Notes: a model not told the origin generated them from the sequence alone. A stretch of DNA of 64,000 nucleotides from Phenylobacterium sp. (GCF_030693625.1 NZ_JAUYAF010000065.1:1-64000), one strand, 5' to 3'. Counted from the first letter of the stretch, positions 45,358-54,665 are shown. Made by a program: numbers and translations.

Positions 45358-46442
45358 TCCGGTCGTCTCTCCTCGCACTCGTGCTCGCTGGCTCTGGGAG
45401 CGTAGCGGCTGCGCAACCTGCCGATCCCCATGCCGGTCACGTCATGCCCGCAAAACCGGCCGCCCCTAAAGCGGCTCCGAGGAAAGCTCAGCCACCCCGG
45501 GTCGCGGTCCCACGTGCTGGACGTGTGACGCCAGCGCAGCCTGCAGCGCCGGCCGACCCGCATGCGGGCCATCAGATGCCGACGCCGCAGGCCGCGGCCG
45601 ATCCTCATGCAGGCCACACCATGCCAGGGACGCCCGCCGCGCCAGCCGATCCCCATGCCGGGCACGCGATGGGCGCGACAGGCGCCGTTCAGAGCGGTGC
45701 TGACCTTCCTGTCGGCAGGGCAGCGGCGCCGGCGATCATCACCGACGCCTTAGCTGATCAGGTCTTCGGAGTCGGAGCGATGCAACCGGCTCGCGCGCTC
45801 CTTGCCGATGAGCACGGCGGAACGCGCGTCCAAAAGGTTCAAGCTGACCTGCTCGAGTGGGCGCCCGACGGGAACGGCTATCTTTGGAACGTCGAAGGCT
45901 GGTACGGCGGCGACCTCAATCGGCTTGCGTTCAAAACCGAAGGCGAGGGCAAGTCCGGCGAAGGAATTGAAGCTGCCGAAGTGCAGCTCCTCTATTCCCG
46001 CGCCGTCGCCCGCTATACCGACGTTCAGGCCGGGGTTCGTTACGACTTGGAGCCGCGTTCCCTTGCCTACGCTGTCCTCGCGGTCGACGCGATGTTCCCC
46101 TACTGGTTCGAGGCCGAGGGCTCGCTCTTCCTGTCCCAGGAAGGCGATCTCCTTGCCCGGATCGAGGGCAGTTACGACTTCCGGCTCACACAGCGCCTAG
46201 TGCTGCAGCCGCGCGCGGAACTGGACTTCGCCGCGCAGGATATCGATCGGAGTGAGATCGGCTCTGGCCTTTCCAAGGGCGAGTTCGGGGTGCGCCTGCG
46301 TTACGAGATCCGTCGAGAATTCGCGCCCTACGTCGGCGTAACGTACGAGCGCACCTTTGGCCGGACGGCAGACTTCGCCCGCGCTGCAGGCGAGGACGCC
46401 GATACGACCCGGTTTGTGGTTGGGGTGCAGACCTGGTTCTAA
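45354..46442 (+). CDS. copB: Outer membrane copper resistance protein CopB/PcoB
   Basis: 362 residues from the ATG at 45354 overlapping copA. A signal peptide is followed by a linker with four DPHAGH repeats (DPHAGHVM, DPHAGHQM, DPHAGHTM, DPHAGHAM), likely copper-binding. The C-terminal half is the PcoB beta-barrel (LLEWAPDGNGYLWNVEGWYG) and ends in TWF, with a terminal Phe as usual for outer membrane proteins. It works with CopA to sequester or export copper. Confidence 0.92.
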   Translation: MIRSSLLALVLAGSGSVAAAQPADPHAGHVMPAKPAAPKAAPRKAQPPRVAVPRAGRVTPAQPAAPADPHAGHQMPTPQAAADPHAGHTMPGTPAAPADPHAGHAMGATGAVQSGADLPVGRAAAPAIITDALADQVFGVGAMQPARALLADEHGGTRVQKVQADLLEWAPDGNGYLWNVEGWYGGDLNRLAFKTEGEGKSGEGIEAAEVQLLYSRAVARYTDVQAGVRYDLEPRSLAYAVLAVDAMFPYWFEAEGSLFLSQEGDLLARIEGSYDFRLTQRLVLQPRAELDFAAQDIDRSEIGSGLSKGEFGVRLRYEIRREFAPYVGVTYERTFGRTADFARAAGEDADTTRFVVGVQTWF

Positions 46443-46576
46443 CGAAAGCGCAGCGGTCAAGGCGTGGTCTATCCCACTCCTAACGGCGCCATTGTTAAGG
46501 ACCGCTGTGCGCGCAGCTGTACAAAATAGTTGGGGCGAGCATGATCGCCTTCGTCTCGAGCCAAGGGACCAATCCA

Positions 46577-46753
46577 ATGAAGACGATCGTTAATTCCGCA
46601 CTCGCCGCCATCGCGTTCACGGCGCTTACGGCTGGTTCCGCGCTTGCCGCCGATTGCTGCTGCAAGGACAAGGACGGCAAGATGGCCTGCTGTGAAAAGA
46701 AGCCCGCCACCACTCCGAACGCGCCTGCCAGTGCCCCGCAGCACCAGCACTGA
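46577..46753 (+). CDS. Tiny exported Cys-rich protein
   Basis: 58 residues from the ATG at 46577, preceded by AAGGGA. A signal peptide ends near ALAA; the mature 30 or so residues have DCCCKDKDGKMACCEKK and end in PQHQH. Five Cys, one Met and two His in so short a peptide suggest metal storage. Upstream, AGCGGTC near 46450 and GACCGCT near 46500 are complementary and may form a long stem in the leader. Confidence 0.6.
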   Translation: MKTIVNSALAAIAFTALTAGSALAADCCCKDKDGKMACCEKKPATTPNAPASAPQHQH

Positions 46754-46766
46754 TCACGAGCAGGGC

Positions 46767-47246
46767 TTGGCGTCCGTCCCTCGTGGGCAGACGGGCCCGA
46801 CGATCACTCGGCGCGCGCTCGTGGCAGCCGTGTCCTTGCTTGTCTGCGCGCCTCCGGCCTGGGCTGCTTCCCCACCGCTCACGGTCTACAAGACCGCTTC
46901 GTGTGGCTGCTGCAAAGGCTGGATCACCATCATGGCCCGGGCCGGCTACAGCCCGAAGGTGGTGGTGATCGAAGACGTCAGTCCGATCGGCAAGAAGCAT
47001 GGCGTGCCGTTTGAACTTTCCTCGTGCCATCTCGCCACCATTGGCGGCTACGTCACTGTCGGGCACGTACCGCCGGCCGATATAGCGCGCCTCTTGAAGG
47101 AGCGTCCCAAGGCGCTTGGCCTGACCGTTCCAGGCATGCCGCTTGGCTCGCCGGGTATGGAAACGCCTGATGGGCGCAAGGAACCTTACAATACGCTGCT
47201 GTTGCTCGCCGGGGGGAAGACCCGGATTTTCGCCCGGCATCAATAG
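46767..47246 (+). CDS. DUF411 metal-binding protein
   Basis: 159 residues if translated from the TTG at 46767; no ATG lies at a good place, so the start is uncertain. A signal sequence (TRRALVAAVSLLVCAPPAWA) is followed by the DUF411 core: VYKTASCGCCKGW with a CGCC motif, SSCHLATIGGYVTVGHVPP and PGMPLGSPGME. DUF411 proteins are found in copper-resistance clusters and probably bind copper in the periplasm. It is convergent with copD, four bases apart. Confidence 0.78.
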   Translation: MASVPRGQTGPTITRRALVAAVSLLVCAPPAWAASPPLTVYKTASCGCCKGWITIMARAGYSPKVVVIEDVSPIGKKHGVPFELSSCHLATIGGYVTVGHVPPADIARLLKERPKALGLTVPGMPLGSPGMETPDGRKEPYNTLLLLAGGKTRIFARHQ

Positions 47247-47250
47247 GTCG

Positions 47251-48180
47251 CTACATCGCCATCGGCGGCGCCAGGGCGCCTAGCCAGGCGACGGTGGCTA
47301 GGACTCCCACTCCGAGCGCCGTTTCGAGAACCACGCTCCGCCGAAGCTCGCGGAGGGCCGGTTCCGAAGACGTGTTGTCGCCCAGCACCCGGCCAAGAGC
47401 CGGGGTATGTCGAAAGCGGTTCGCCGCCGCGAGACCCAGCATAGCGATAAACAGGATCAACTTCAGGCTCAGGAGCCGCCCGTAAGGCGTCGTCCAAAGC
47501 GCCGACAAGTGATCCAGCCCCACCAGAATCCAACTGTTAATCAACCCGGTGACCACCAGAACGGCCACCAAGGCTGAGCCAATGCCGGAAAACCCGTGCA
47601 GAGCGCGGTACACGGTCTGACGCGCAGCGGAGGCCGCCGGTGGGGCGGCCAGTAGACCGAAGAAGGCCGCGAGGGCGCCGATCCAGAAGGCCGCAGCGAG
47701 CGCATGCAAAACATCACTTGCCAGGTGCAACTGTCCCAGCGCCCCCTCGGTGGCCGCGCCGTGTCCCATCCAGGCCAGGCTAGCGGTGGCGATCGCGCCC
47801 AGGGCGGCGGCGACGGTCCATGACCGCCGGTCGGGCTTGAAAGCCACCAGGCAGACGACAGCCAGTATCGCCGCGACCGCCCGGACGATGGCCGCTTTGC
47901 CCAGGTCCATGCCAGACACCACCGCCTTCAACGTCTCGACCTTCAGGCCCTCGCTAACAGAGCCGGCCAGAACGCTGGACTGAGCGGCGAGCCCGAGGAT
48001 CGCAGCCAGAGCCAAGACCAACCCGGCACTGATGAGCAGCGGGCGCGTCCATCTGGATTGAGCTGCCGACCCGTCGCCAGAGGACGGGAGCGCGTAGATG
48101 AAAAAGAGCGATGATCCCATCAGGACCATCGCGCCCGCGTACTGCAAAAGCCTCAGGGCGACGACCGCAGGCTCAAGCAT
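47251..48180 (-). CDS. copD: Copper resistance membrane protein CopD
   Basis: 309 residues with eight predicted membrane segments. GHGAATEGALGQLHLASDVLHALAAAFWIG contains the conserved His residues of CopD/PcoD, and LWTTPYGRLLSLKLILF is a family motif. With CopC it is thought to move copper across the inner membrane. It begins one base after the copC stop, the usual copC-copD arrangement. Confidence 0.9.
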   Translation of the reverse strand: MLEPAVVALRLLQYAGAMVLMGSSLFFIYALPSSGDGSAAQSRWTRPLLISAGLVLALAAILGLAAQSSVLAGSVSEGLKVETLKAVVSGMDLGKAAIVRAVAAILAVVCLVAFKPDRRSWTVAAALGAIATASLAWMGHGAATEGALGQLHLASDVLHALAAAFWIGALAAFFGLLAAPPAASAARQTVYRALHGFSGIGSALVAVLVVTGLINSWILVGLDHLSALWTTPYGRLLSLKLILFIAMLGLAAANRFRHTPALGRVLGDNTSSEPALRELRRSVVLETALGVGVLATVAWLGALAPPMAM

Positions 48181-48181
48181 T

Positions 48182-48553
48182 TCAGTCGACCTTGAAGGCC
48201 ACTTCGCCGTTCATCTTGTGGCCATCGACCGAGGCGGCAGTCCAGACAACCTTGTAGGCGCCCTTGCCGAGACTCGCCTGGGGCGTCCCAGTGATGCTCT
48301 TGCCGTCCGCAGAGACCGCGGTCTTCACAGCGACCTTCATGCCGCCATGCTCAGGCATGGTGACTTCGAATTTGGAGAAGGCAGGCACCAGCTTTTCACT
48401 GAACTTCAGGGTGATCGTCTTCGGGGCGGCGGCGACGGTGGCGCTGGCCGCCGGATCGGAGCTCACCAGATGAGCATGAGCCCAGGCGGGGCTGGTGGCG
48501 AGGAGGGCGCTTGCGCCGGCAAGGACGGCAAGACTGAACAAGCGGTTCTTCAT
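48182..48553 (-). CDS. copC: Periplasmic copper-binding protein CopC
   Basis: 123 residues with a signal peptide ending AWA, so the mature protein begins HAHLVSSDPA. That N-terminal His with the later DGHKMNG His forms the Cu(II) site of CopC. The Met-rich Cu(I) loop of Pseudomonas CopC is largely absent (MPEHGGMKV remains), as in YobA-type proteins. It is followed directly by copD. The promoter region 48554-48640 has no obvious CueR operator. Confidence 0.9.
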   Translation of the reverse strand: MKNRLFSLAVLAGASALLATSPAWAHAHLVSSDPAASATVAAAPKTITLKFSEKLVPAFSKFEVTMPEHGGMKVAVKTAVSADGKSITGTPQASLGKGAYKVVWTAASVDGHKMNGEVAFKVD

Positions 48554-48652
48554 GTGGGACTCCCAACGAGCTTCTGTGAAATGTACGCAGCGTAGACTGC
48601 CGAACCCTCAAACTAGCCGTGCGCACCTGCACCAGGGGTGAACGACGATCGA

Positions 48653-49206
48653 TCACCGCGCGGCGTTTGCTGCAGGCTGGTTCGTCAGGTGCGAGGCCAA
48701 CCCCGCCTTTATCGGGACGATGCCCGCGCCGGAAACGGAGGCGAATCCATCGCCATCGGGACGGGCCTTCGACAAGGCCCGGCGGGTCGCGGCGAGATCC
48801 TTATGGTCCAGCGATGCGGCCTTGGCCTCGACGGTCTCCGCGGGCGCGGGCGCAGCGCCGGGTGGAGGGGGCGCCGCCGCCTCCGGCAGCTTCGATGGAG
48901 TCTCGCGCCGCTCCGCCACCAAGGCGCGCGAGGCTTGGACAGCCGCGGCGACAGGGGGGACAAAGGTCGCGCCCCAAGGATCCCGACCTCTTCCAAACGC
49001 GGATCTTTGACGGGGCGAAGCGCCGGGCGGGGGAATGTCTTGCCGGCCGGCACTTGGGCCCAGTAGCCGCGACCCGGCGTTGGGATATCGTGGCGATCGC
49101 AGATCTTCTTCAGGCCGGTCGAGGTGATGCCCAGTTCATCGGCGATCTCCGTCAGGGGCCGTTTCCAGGCCGCCTCGAACAGGGCCTGGCGAGACATCAC
49201 GGTCAT
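48653..49206 (-). pseudogene. Helix-turn-helix protein, frameshifted
   Basis: From 49206 the frame reads SRQALFEAAWKRPLTEIADE, then LGITSTGLKKICDRHDIPTP and GRGYWAQVPAGK, a helix-turn-helix seen in phage- and island-borne proteins. After about 48985 the natural continuation (GATFVPPVAAAVQASRALVA) is in another frame and ends at 48653. The full protein would be about 180 residues. It marks the left side of the repeat-bounded module. Sequencing error is an alternative. Confidence 0.55.
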
Positions 49207-49484
49207 GACGAAGGCCCCTGTTTTGCTGCCGAGGCATCCCTGTTCTGCAACAAACGATCCCCTGTTCTTGAAACGCTATTTCACCGGCCCGACGTACAAG
49301 CCGATGACGAAAGGGCCGTTCCCCCGAGGCGAGCCCGGCGAGGCAGCGTCAGGCGCGCGCCATCCGGCGGAAGATAAATATCAAAACAGGGAAAAGCAGA
49401 GAATGGATGGTGGCGCACTGCGCAGACGCCGCAGGTCTTTGGCTAGACTCTGCAACTGATGACAGATGCAGGACCATCGCCAAT

Positions 49485-49637
49485 CGGAACGGGAGACCAT
49501 TTGGTCGCCGACTGGCTCCACGACCAATTCTTCCCTCGCTGACGCGGGCGGATTTTCCCGCGCCCAATTCGTCCCGAGCAGTCCGCCGGTTAGGCGGATA
49601 CTGGTACGCGCGCCGGGCTCTCCGAGAGCCGCCAACC
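49485..49637. repeat. Direct repeat, left copy (about 150 bp)
   Basis: Shares an almost unbroken core (from CCGACTGGCTCCACGACC at 49508 to about 49565, one mismatch) and weaker similarity on both sides with 57886-58039. The core includes a GCGGG...CCCGC hairpin. The rest of the gene-free stretch 49207-49816 shows no gene. It may be a dispersed intergenic repeat of this lineage or the boundary of an inserted segment. Confidence 0.75.
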
Positions 49638-49816
49638 CGCCCTCATTCGCCCATTTCGCCTGCCGCATCCTGGAGCCATTCCAGAGGCGTGACTTTCGCC
49701 TTCGACCGCCGGTGGGCGCCGACGGTCGGGCTTGTTCTCCGGCCTCTCCTGGCAGCCTTCAGCGGGGTGAGCAGGCCTCCAAAGATCCCTCGTTTGAGCC
49801 AGCGGATCGCACGACG

Positions 49817-50728
49817 TCAGCGGGACGGCTCCCCGCGGCGCACAGCGCGCGGTTCCCGGATCAGGAGCACATCGGCGGGCGCGTACTCGAGAATCCGCTT
49901 GGCCGTGCCACCCAGCCGCTTGTCGAACAGTCCACTTCCCCCGTGTGTGCCGATCACGACGAGGTCGACCTCCTTGTCGAGCATATACTGCCGAACCAGC
50001 ACCTCGGGAGAGCCGTGCTCGACAAGGACCCTCACGCGTGCGCGACCCTCAAAGGAGAGCTGCGAGCGCTGAAGGAAATCCTCGCAGCCCTGCTTCTCCT
50101 GCTCTTTCCATTGCTCGCGGAAGCCAGGCGCGTCGAGAAAGCCGGCGTACGGCACCTCCCACCCATGCAGCGCCGTCAGCGGCGCAGTCGGGAAAAACCG
50201 GTCTGCGGCGGTCAGCGCCTGTTGTGAGGCCTCCGAGAAGTCGGTGGCTACGAGGATCTCCTCGTAGGGCCAGACCCGGCTCTTTACGACCAGCAATGGG
50301 ACGGACGTTTGCCGCGCAAGCCGGTCCACTGTTGAGCCCAGGACATAGCGACCGAAGGCCTCGTCCCGCGCCACACCTGTAACGATCAGGTCCGCACCGA
50401 GTTCGCGGGCCGCTTCCTCGATCGCCGCCACAGGCTCACCTTCGACAACCCTGACTTCAGCGCCTTGGACACTTTCGCCGAACTGGCGTCGAAGCTGATC
50501 CTGGGCGACCCGGCGGGGATCCGCCGGGCGCCGCCAGATCGGGAGATCCCCCATTTCATTCCGGTCGGTCGTGTGGACCGGCTCAATCACATTCAAGATG
50601 ATCAGGCGTGAGTTCCAGAGCTTGGCCAATTGCAGGCCGCGCTGCACCGCCCTGTCGCATCGACTGCTTAAGTCCGTCGCCAAGAGAATTGTTCGAGGCG
50701 GTCCCTGGCGCCACGATGGATTAGTCAT
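49817..50728 (-). CDS. Universal stress protein with two Usp domains
   Basis: 303 residues with two tandem UspA folds. Domain 1 starts RTILLATDLSSRCDRAVQRG and ends GADLIVTGVARDE...GSTVDRLARQTSVPLLVVK. Domain 2 starts EEILVATDFSEASQQAL and ends VDLVVIGTHGGSGLFDKRLGGTAKRIL. The G2xG9x(S/T) nucleotide motifs are largely kept. Tandem Usp proteins are typical of hypoxia and dormancy regulons. It is divergent from the second phosphoketolase. Confidence 0.9.
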   Translation of the reverse strand: MTNPSWRQGPPRTILLATDLSSRCDRAVQRGLQLAKLWNSRLIILNVIEPVHTTDRNEMGDLPIWRRPADPRRVAQDQLRRQFGESVQGAEVRVVEGEPVAAIEEAARELGADLIVTGVARDEAFGRYVLGSTVDRLARQTSVPLLVVKSRVWPYEEILVATDFSEASQQALTAADRFFPTAPLTALHGWEVPYAGFLDAPGFREQWKEQEKQGCEDFLQRSQLSFEGRARVRVLVEHGSPEVLVRQYMLDKEVDLVVIGTHGGSGLFDKRLGGTAKRILEYAPADVLLIREPRAVRRGEPSR

Positions 50729-50787
50729 CTCATCTCGTCCCGGTTGGCTTGTTTCAGCCTATTCAACACGACCCACTGTGGCCCGAC

Positions 50788-50801
50788 TTGATCTCGCGCA
50801 A
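50788..50801. promoter_or_regulatory. Relaxed FixK-type box
   Basis: TTGATCTCGCGCAA fits the looser TTG-N8-CAA FixK pattern, 73 bases before the phosphoketolase start and 59 before the divergent Usp gene. It is not a full palindrome. Confidence 0.35.
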
Positions 50802-50874
50802 TGAAAGCGACGGTGACCGTGCGCTGAAGTCTGTTTGGGCGCAGGCGCCCCGCGCCTGAGGAAAAGGTCCCGGC

Positions 50875-53229
50875 ATGAATTTCGATCAGTGGAAGAGTGG
50901 CTATGGCGTGATCCAGCATGCGCCGGAGACGTGCGTGCGAGTGCTCCGCCTCGCCGAGCAGCTCGCGGCGCGGGGCCTCGCCCGTGATCAGGAGGAGGTC
51001 TTCGCTGTGCTGGCCGCGGCTGACCGACTTGCCAGCGCGACCATGTGGACGGTGGTGCACATGACCTATGCCGAGCGGGTTGACCTGTCGGGCGCGCCAC
51101 TGCCGGCCGACGCCTTCAAGCTCGCGCCGGAAGGCCATACCGGCGGCGCGTTGAATGTCGCGCCGGCCTACATCGGATATCTGGCGGCCAATGCGCTCAG
51201 TGGCGCGACACGCGGTTGGATCCTCGGCCAGGGCCATTGCGTCGCGGCTATTGAAGCGGCCAACGCCCTCGTCGACAATTTGTCGCCCGCCCAACAAGGT
51301 CGCTACGGGCCCGACGATGCGGGACTAAGCCGGCTTTGCGCCGACTTCTACAGTTACGCCATCGGTCCGGATGGTCGTCCCAGCGTCCCCGTCGGCAGCC
51401 ACGTGAACGCCTATACCGCAGGTGGGGTGTCCGAAGGCGGATATCTCGGGTTCGCCGAGGTTCAGTACGTCCACATGCCGCTTCCAGGGGAACGCCTCGT
51501 GGCGATTCTAAGCGACGGGGCGTTCGAGGAGCAGCGCGGGAGCGACTGGTCGGAGCGGTGGTGGCGCGCCGAAGACTGCGGGCTGGTAGCGCCGATGATG
51601 GTGCTCAACGGGAGGCGCATCGAGCAGCGCACGGAGGTCGCGCAGGACGGCGGCGCGGCTTGGCTCAGCCGTCACCTGGACGTCAATGGATTTGACCCGA
51701 TCATCATCGACGGGCGGGACCCGGCCGCCTACGCATGGGCGATTTTGGAAGCTGAAGAGCGCCTCGGCTTGGCGTCCGCCGAGGTCGCCGCAGGGCGCGC
51801 GACCTATCCCGTCCGGCTTCCGTTCGTCATCGCGACTACGGTGAAAGGCTATGGTTTTCCGGGCGCAGGCTCGAACGCCGCACACAATCTGCCGCTGAGC
51901 GCGATACCTCGGACGGACGAGGTCGCCCGCGCCGCGTTCAACGCCGGGGCGGCGGCTCTGCATGTGTCCGCCGACACCCTTGCCGTCTCGCGCAGGGCGT
52001 TCCTACAACATGAGGCGCAGGGGCGGCCCAAGGAGCGGGACAACGCGCTCGCCCATCGCAACCCGCCGGCGCCGACGCTTCCGGCCTCCGATGCGCCCTC
52101 CCAGGGCAACGCCTCGGCGATGGCCGCGATGGACGCCTGGTTCACGGAGTTCGTAAAGGCTAACCCCGGCTCTCGCTTCAGGATCGGCAACCCCGACGAG
52201 CTGCGCAGCAACCAGATGGGCGGGACGCTCGACCTCCTGAAGCATCGGGTCAACCGACCCGAGGCCGGTGCGCCAGAATCCGTGACAGGCGCCGTCGTCA
52301 CGGCGCTCAACGAAGAAGCGGTGATCGGGGCCGCGCTCGGCAACAAGGGGGGACTGAACCTGGCAGTTTCCTACGAGGCGTTTGCCGTGAAAATGCTTGG
52401 CGCGCTGCGCCAGGATATAATCTTCGCACGGCAGCAGACCGAGGCCGGAGCGCCGCCGCAATGGATCGGCATGCCGCTCATCGCGACGTCCCACACTTGG
52501 GAAAACGGCAAGAACCAGCAGTCCCATCAGGACCCGACCATCGGCGAGGCCCTGCTGGGCGAAATGTCGGATGTCTCGCGCGTAATGTTCCCGGTCGATG
52601 CCGCCACGGCGGTGGAAGCGTTACGGGCCATCTATGCCGACAGGGGCGTGGTCGGCTGCATAGTTGCGCCTAAGCGGTCCACACCCTGCGTTCTTGGACC
52701 CGTCGAGGCGCAGGCGGCCGTGACGGTAGGCGCGGCGGTCGTGGAGGCAGATGAGCAAGCCGAGCTTCAACTGGTGGCGGTCGGCGCTTATCAACTGATA
52801 GAGGCGCGCCGGGCGGCCGAACGCCTTCGCGCAAGCGGTACCCGGGTAAGCGTCAGCTGCATTCTTGAGCCGGGTCGACTTCGGTCGCCGCGCGATGAGT
52901 TCGAAGCTCGCTTCGTTCTGACCGACTCCGCGATCGAGGCGCTGTTTCCGCCAGATCTCCCCCGGGTGCTCGTCACCCACACACGTCCAGAGCCTCTCCT
53001 GGGTGTGCTTCGTCGCCTTGATGGCGGGCCCAAGCGCCTGAGGGCTCACGGCTATATCAGCCGCGGCGGGACATTGGACGCCCCCGGAATGCTGTTCGCC
53101 AACCGCTGCACCTGGGCGCACTTGGCCGCGTCAGCGGCCGAATTGCTCGGGATTCCGCTTGAGGCGATTCTGCAGCCCGCCGAGCAGGAAGCGGTCTTAG
53201 GGCGCGCCCCGCCGACGGCTCTGCGCTGA
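50875..53229 (+). CDS. Divergent phosphoketolase-family TPP enzyme (copy 2)
   Basis: 784 residues, clearly paralogous to the protein at 33014-35380 across its whole length: EGHTGG (86-91), GQGHC (118-122), SDGAFEEQRGSDW, VKGYGFPGAGSNAAHNLPLS, RIGNPDELRSNQMG, NEEAVIGAALGNKGG and SHTWENGKNQQSHQDP. As with copy 1 the classical XFP motifs are replaced. AGGAAAAGG lies upstream of the ATG. It probably makes acetyl phosphate from a sugar phosphate. It lies between two Usp genes in the module bounded by direct repeats, as phosphoketolase and Usp genes do in other hypoxia clusters. Confidence 0.82.
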   Translation: MNFDQWKSGYGVIQHAPETCVRVLRLAEQLAARGLARDQEEVFAVLAAADRLASATMWTVVHMTYAERVDLSGAPLPADAFKLAPEGHTGGALNVAPAYIGYLAANALSGATRGWILGQGHCVAAIEAANALVDNLSPAQQGRYGPDDAGLSRLCADFYSYAIGPDGRPSVPVGSHVNAYTAGGVSEGGYLGFAEVQYVHMPLPGERLVAILSDGAFEEQRGSDWSERWWRAEDCGLVAPMMVLNGRRIEQRTEVAQDGGAAWLSRHLDVNGFDPIIIDGRDPAAYAWAILEAEERLGLASAEVAAGRATYPVRLPFVIATTVKGYGFPGAGSNAAHNLPLSAIPRTDEVARAAFNAGAAALHVSADTLAVSRRAFLQHEAQGRPKERDNALAHRNPPAPTLPASDAPSQGNASAMAAMDAWFTEFVKANPGSRFRIGNPDELRSNQMGGTLDLLKHRVNRPEAGAPESVTGAVVTALNEEAVIGAALGNKGGLNLAVSYEAFAVKMLGALRQDIIFARQQTEAGAPPQWIGMPLIATSHTWENGKNQQSHQDPTIGEALLGEMSDVSRVMFPVDAATAVEALRAIYADRGVVGCIVAPKRSTPCVLGPVEAQAAVTVGAAVVEADEQAELQLVAVGAYQLIEARRAAERLRASGTRVSVSCILEPGRLRSPRDEFEARFVLTDSAIEALFPPDLPRVLVTHTRPEPLLGVLRRLDGGPKRLRAHGYISRGGTLDAPGMLFANRCTWAHLAASAAELLGIPLEAILQPAEQEAVLGRAPPTALR

Positions 53230-53356
53230 TGATCGCCTGCCGGGCCCCTGACACCGCCTGGGACCTATGCGAATGCGAGCAGGCGGGCCGACGCCGGGAT
53301 CGTCGTTCACGTCGGCCGACTACATGACCGAGGAGTGGCTCGCTCCACCTAAGGCA

Positions 53357-53806
53357 TCAACGCACGACCAAAACCGGCACGGGGCTTGCTGCGAGCACTT
53401 CCGAGGTCGTGCTTCCCAGCAAGAGGCGGCCAAGCCCTCGACGGCCATGCGAGGCCATGACGATAAGGCTGCAATTGCGCGATCTTGCAGCCTCGATGAT
53501 CGCATCGGCCGGATGAGCATCCGGCACATGTAAATCTTCGGTCGAGATGCCGAGGCGGTCGGCCAATTGCTTGGCGGCGGCCAGTGCGGCATTCGCAGCC
53601 TCCTTCTGACCTGTGGCGTATTCAGCCGTCATGGGTTGGCTCATCGCGTATTCCAGGCCGACACCTCTGGCATAGACAGGAAAGCGCTCCGTGACGGTAA
53701 TGAGCGTCACCTTGGCGCCCAGAGCTTTGGCAAGTGACAGGCCGTGCTCCACGCCCTTCTGCGCGACTTCGGAACCGTCAGTAGAGATGAGAACGTGACT
53801 GTACAT
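53357..53806 (-). CDS. Universal stress protein, single domain
   Basis: 149 residues starting at the ATG at 53806, placed eight bases after GAGG; an ATG two codons upstream is too close to it. SHVLISTDGSEVAQKGVEHG is the start of the UspA fold, and SLIVMASHGRRGLGRLLLGSTTSEVLAASPVPVLVVR contains the complete ATP-binding motif. The copy is convergent with the phosphoketolase gene. Region 53807-54090 upstream shows no gene. Confidence 0.9.
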   Translation of the reverse strand: MYSHVLISTDGSEVAQKGVEHGLSLAKALGAKVTLITVTERFPVYARGVGLEYAMSQPMTAEYATGQKEAANAALAAAKQLADRLGISTEDLHVPDAHPADAIIEAARSRNCSLIVMASHGRRGLGRLLLGSTTSEVLAASPVPVLVVR

Positions 53807-54090
53807 GTGCATTTCCTCGTCTTTAGATGATTGTAAAGCGCGGGGTCTCCCTGCGCAGTGACAAATGGAGGTCGAAGCGAGCAAGGACCGTCATCTTAGT
53901 CCATGCCGCCACGAAATCCCGCACAAACCTCCACTTCGAGTTCACATATCCATACGGGTGTTAGGTGGATCGCGGCTTGATCCGCATCAACTCCAACCAT
54001 GCGTATCGGGCGCAGATGAGCGCGCCCGGAGGCGACGCCAGCCGCCAGATAGCTGAGGTTCAGCCCCCTGCGCACCGCCGTCGAACACGG

Positions 54091-54474
54091 TCACGAAGCC
54101 GTCCGGCCCAGGCCTGCGAGCTGGCGGCGAGGGGCGAGGCCGCAGGGGCTCATCGAGTAGACAATGTCGCGCGCCAACGCCGCACGTCGCGAGAGTTCGG
54201 CGACGTTGGAGCTATCAAAATCATCGAGCAGGGCGTGGAGTTCCGTCCCGGAGCCCGCTGCCGTCAGGGCGTCACGATAAGGCTTGGCGGTGACGGCGAA
54301 CCCGTCAGGTCCGCCGATCGGACCCGAGCCGAGCAGGTCCCGCAACTCGCCGAGTGACGCTGTCTTGCCACCGACGAGAGGCGGGTCGCCGAGCCCGAGA
54401 CTGCCGAACGGTCGAATGTAGTTCAGCCCGTTCGTCGGGTTCGCGCTAACCGCGGGTGCGTCCATTTCGGGCAC
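54091..54474 (-). pseudogene. ppsA: PEP synthase N-terminal remnant
   Basis: The frame from GTG 54474 contains YIRPFGSLGLGDPPLVGGKT, then ASLGELRDLL and PDGFAVTAKPYRDAL, the unmistakable start of the nucleotide-binding domain of PEP synthase, and runs to about AALARDIVYS before losing the family sequence and stopping. An intact protein has about 800 residues. The C-terminal end of a ppsA gene is found at 21635-21877, also on the minus strand. Confidence 0.75.
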
Positions 54475-54622
54475 TCTTCATTGCAGAAGAAGCAACGGTG
54501 AACGGCAATCGGGCGCCTTACCTTGAGTTTGATCCACTCTGTTGCGCCGCGCCCATGCCCTTATGGGACGATTTCATCCTGAAAACGGCACATTATTGTG
54601 ATGCTACACGGGGACAATACTC

Positions 54623-54636
54623 TTGATCCCAGTCAA
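54623..54636. promoter_or_regulatory. FNR/FixK-type operator before pfkB remnant and cation ATPase
   Basis: TTGATCCCAGTCAA is a perfect TTGA-N6-TCAA palindrome, identical in form to FixK sites (TTGAT-N4-GTCAA). It lies about 36 bases before the pfkB remnant and would now serve the downstream ATPase. Flanking sequence is AT-richer than average. Confidence 0.65.
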
Positions 54637-54665
54637 ATCCGCTTGGATTTCGCAGCCTAAAGTCC

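Noticed and set aside
43768-45378. 536-codon antisense frame over copA/copB
   Set aside because: Mirror of the multicopper oxidase coding sequence, without motifs or a ribosome site.
45430-45670. Tandem repeat in DNA within copB
   Set aside because: The DPHAGH units repeat at the protein level in the linker, not as a separate DNA element or CRISPR.
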